A stretch of 14,615 nt of DNA from JAVVEZ01 sp032250895 (GTDB lineage: Bacteria; Pseudomonadota; Gammaproteobacteria; Pseudomonadales; Pseudohongiellaceae): assembly GCA_032250895.1 (NCBI GenBank), contig JAVVEZ010000085.1, positions 1 through 14,615 of the forward strand. Direction: 5' to 3'. Position numbers and translations under genes: made by a program. Shown piece after piece: positions 13,363 through 14,615 of the stretch. Below the pieces are notes generated by a model that was not told the origin of the DNA, did no database searches, and worked only from the letters and a program-made list of their open reading frames with translations. How positions within the stretch are numbered: the first letter of the stretch is position 1; the number at the start of each line of letters is the position of its first letter.

Positions 13363-14430
13363 TCAACAGATATGCGCGCCCTGTACCGCAAGATACAGTG
13401 AATACAGCGACTGGCTCGCCGTCATGAACAGTCGGTTACGTTTTTGCCCCCCAAAACACACATTCGCACATATTTCCGGCAGGCGGATCATGCCGATCTG
13501 CTCACCTTCCGGCGACATGACCTGGACACCCGGACTGGCACCGGCCCAGACATTGCCCAGCACATCGCAGCGCATGCCGTCGGCGGCTGCCCGGCCGGCA
13601 TTGCTCCCTGGCGCTGTGAGCCGGGCGAACGTGCGGCCATTGCGCAGGCGATCGCCATCCACATCAAAAACCCGCGTTTCACCGCGGTCAGCAACGTAGA
13701 GTAGTGAATAATCCGGAGAGAAGCACAGACCATTGGGCATGGTTGCATCATCGGTCACTCGGGTGATACGCCCGCTGTCACCGTCGACACGGTAGATGGA
13801 CGGCGCAGTTTCCGAATCGGCGGGATTGCCTTCATAGGGTGTGCTGATGCCAAACACGGGATCGGTAAACCAGATTCCCCCATCCGGGTGCACGACGATG
13901 TCATTGGGGGAGTTCAGGCGATTATTGTCGAAGCGGTCGGCAATGACGGTGATCTGCCCGCTTTGCTCATAGCGGACGACGCGTCGATTACCATGCTCGC
14001 AGGACAACTGCCGGCCCTGGAAATCAAAGGTATTGCCATTGCTATTGCCGGACGGCCTGCGAAATCCGCTCACCCTGTTGTCGTCCTCGATCCAGCGCAT
14101 CTGCGCATTGTTGGGGATATCACTCCAGACCAGGTACTTGCCGACGCCGTCCCAGGCCGGACCTTCTGCCCACAGGGTGCCGGTGTGCAGTCGCTGGATT
14201 GGCGCATTGAACTGCACCAGTCGCCGGAACCGGGGATCGAGTGCAATGACATCGGGGTCGGGATAGCGCAGCGGGTTCTGCCCGGACCAGTCACGCGTTG
14301 TGGCCAGCGGGGAAATCTCTTCAAGGCCCGGCAGTGCATTGCCCGGTTGTGCCAACAGGAATTTGGGGGCCAATGACAGGGCTGACGTCCCGACGATGGC
14401 GCTCAGAATACGGCGTCTATCCTGTTTCAC
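13363..14430 (-). CDS. SMP-30/gluconolactonase-like hydrolase
   Basis: 355 residues, starting with GTG at 14430 behind AGGGG. The N-terminus MKQDRRRILSAIVGTSALSL carries a twin-arginine-like motif, then a cleavable stretch ending near LAQ, so export folded to the periplasm is likely. The six-bladed propeller has the SMP-30 metal-site residues: E89 in LWAEGPAWDG, N176 in NSPNDIVVHPDG with GIWFTDPVFG after it, MPNGLCFSPD at 231-240, and an aspartate (284) in AADGMRCD before GNVWAGASPG. The ending LFMTASQSLYSLYL is typical of bacterial gluconolactonases. The enzyme opens sugar lactones. Placement on the same strand before the PQQ dehydrogenase and cytochrome suggests joint action in periplasmic sugar or alcohol oxidation, which is inferred. 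Confidence 0.9.
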   Translation of the reverse strand: MKQDRRRILSAIVGTSALSLAPKFLLAQPGNALPGLEEISPLATTRDWSGQNPLRYPDPDVIALDPRFRRLVQFNAPIQRLHTGTLWAEGPAWDGVGKYLVWSDIPNNAQMRWIEDDNRVSGFRRPSGNSNGNTFDFQGRQLSCEHGNRRVVRYEQSGQITVIADRFDNNRLNSPNDIVVHPDGGIWFTDPVFGISTPYEGNPADSETAPSIYRVDGDSGRITRVTDDATMPNGLCFSPDYSLLYVADRGETRVFDVDGDRLRNGRTFARLTAPGSNAGRAAADGMRCDVLGNVWAGASPGVQVMSPEGEQIGMIRLPEICANVCFGGQKRNRLFMTASQSLYSLYLAVQGAHIC

Positions 14431-14615
14431 TTATTTTCCCCTAGAAAAATCGAGCCGAGGGTTTTCCACATCGAGGCCATTAAACTGCTTTCTTTTCAAT
14501 TTTAATACCCATAATATCCATGCAGCACAGTCTTTAAAAGAGACTTTAGGGCGCCTCTATATAAGCCTCGTCAGAAAAATTCGTGGGCCGTTTTTGGCAC
14601 AGGTAACGCCCCAAG
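14431..14615. other. Upstream region of the SMP-30 gene
   Basis: No gene seen in this edge stretch. It is AT-rich compared with the neighbouring gene and contains the candidate promoter listed separately. The upstream gene lies beyond the window. Confidence 0.4.
14511..14538 (-). promoter_or_regulatory. Candidate sigma-70 promoter for the SMP-30 gene
   Basis: On the minus strand TTTAAA (14538-14533) and TATTAT (14516-14511) are spaced by 16 bases, a reasonable -35/-10 pair, in an AT-rich patch about 80 bases before the GTG start. Match is partial at -35. Confidence 0.3.

Noticed and set aside
13208..13366. N-terminal extension of the cytochrome c frame
   Set aside because: It would place 53 non-signal residues before a clear signal peptide, and the DNA there is AT-rich like intergenic sequence.

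Overview
The window looks like a proteobacterial chromosome, probably a gammaproteobacterium. This is an inference from the periplasmic PQQ-dehydrogenase/cytochrome c/SMP-30 cluster, the IS91-type transposase scar and Shine-Dalgarno-led genes. It divides into a variable, defence-rich left half (about 1-8280), a short scrambled junction (about 8281-9308), and a visibly more GC-rich metabolic right half (about 9309-14615).

Left half. Bases 1-430 have no convincing gene but contain many stem-loops. Several built on the word GGAACC compete with each other, and the last one buries the ribosome binding site of a 57-residue protein (431-604, + strand). Facing it is a minus-strand run of seven genes from 7331 down to 601, with gaps of at most 48 bp and three overlaps. 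In transcription order these are a RelE/HigB-type toxin, its HTH antitoxin, a restriction-endonuclease-fold protein, a small winged-helix-like middle component, an SMC/Rad50-like ATPase, an OLD-family ATPase-TOPRIM nuclease, and a short UvrD-like helicase. Genes 3-5 match the three-part logic of ABC-three-component (ABC-3C) systems. Genes 6-7 match Gabija (GajA nuclease plus GajB helicase) in unusually compact form. The toxin-antitoxin pair sits where it could lead the whole transcript. The composite TA / ABC-3C / Gabija-like operon is the main candidate for an undescribed system here. The parts are recognisable families; their joint arrangement is what needs testing.

Middle. To the right are a truncated DUF3768 gene, an unrecognised 151-residue protein (7825-8280), and about 1 kb of debris. 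The debris holds an IS91-family transposase with an internal deletion and a one-base frameshift, a receiver-domain stub from a response regulator, and open but unrecognised scraps. It looks like a recombination scar between accessory DNA and the chromosomal backbone.

Right half. Four minus-strand genes encode exported proteins. In transcription order they are an SMP-30/gluconolactonase-like hydrolase with a Tat-like leader, a monohaem cytochrome c, a PQQ-dependent dehydrogenase, and a beta-lactamase-fold serine hydrolase. The dehydrogenase could oxidise a sugar or alcohol, pass electrons to the cytochrome, and the SMP-30 enzyme could open a resulting lactone. The true substrate cannot be read from sequence. 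No tRNA, rRNA or CRISPR array was seen.
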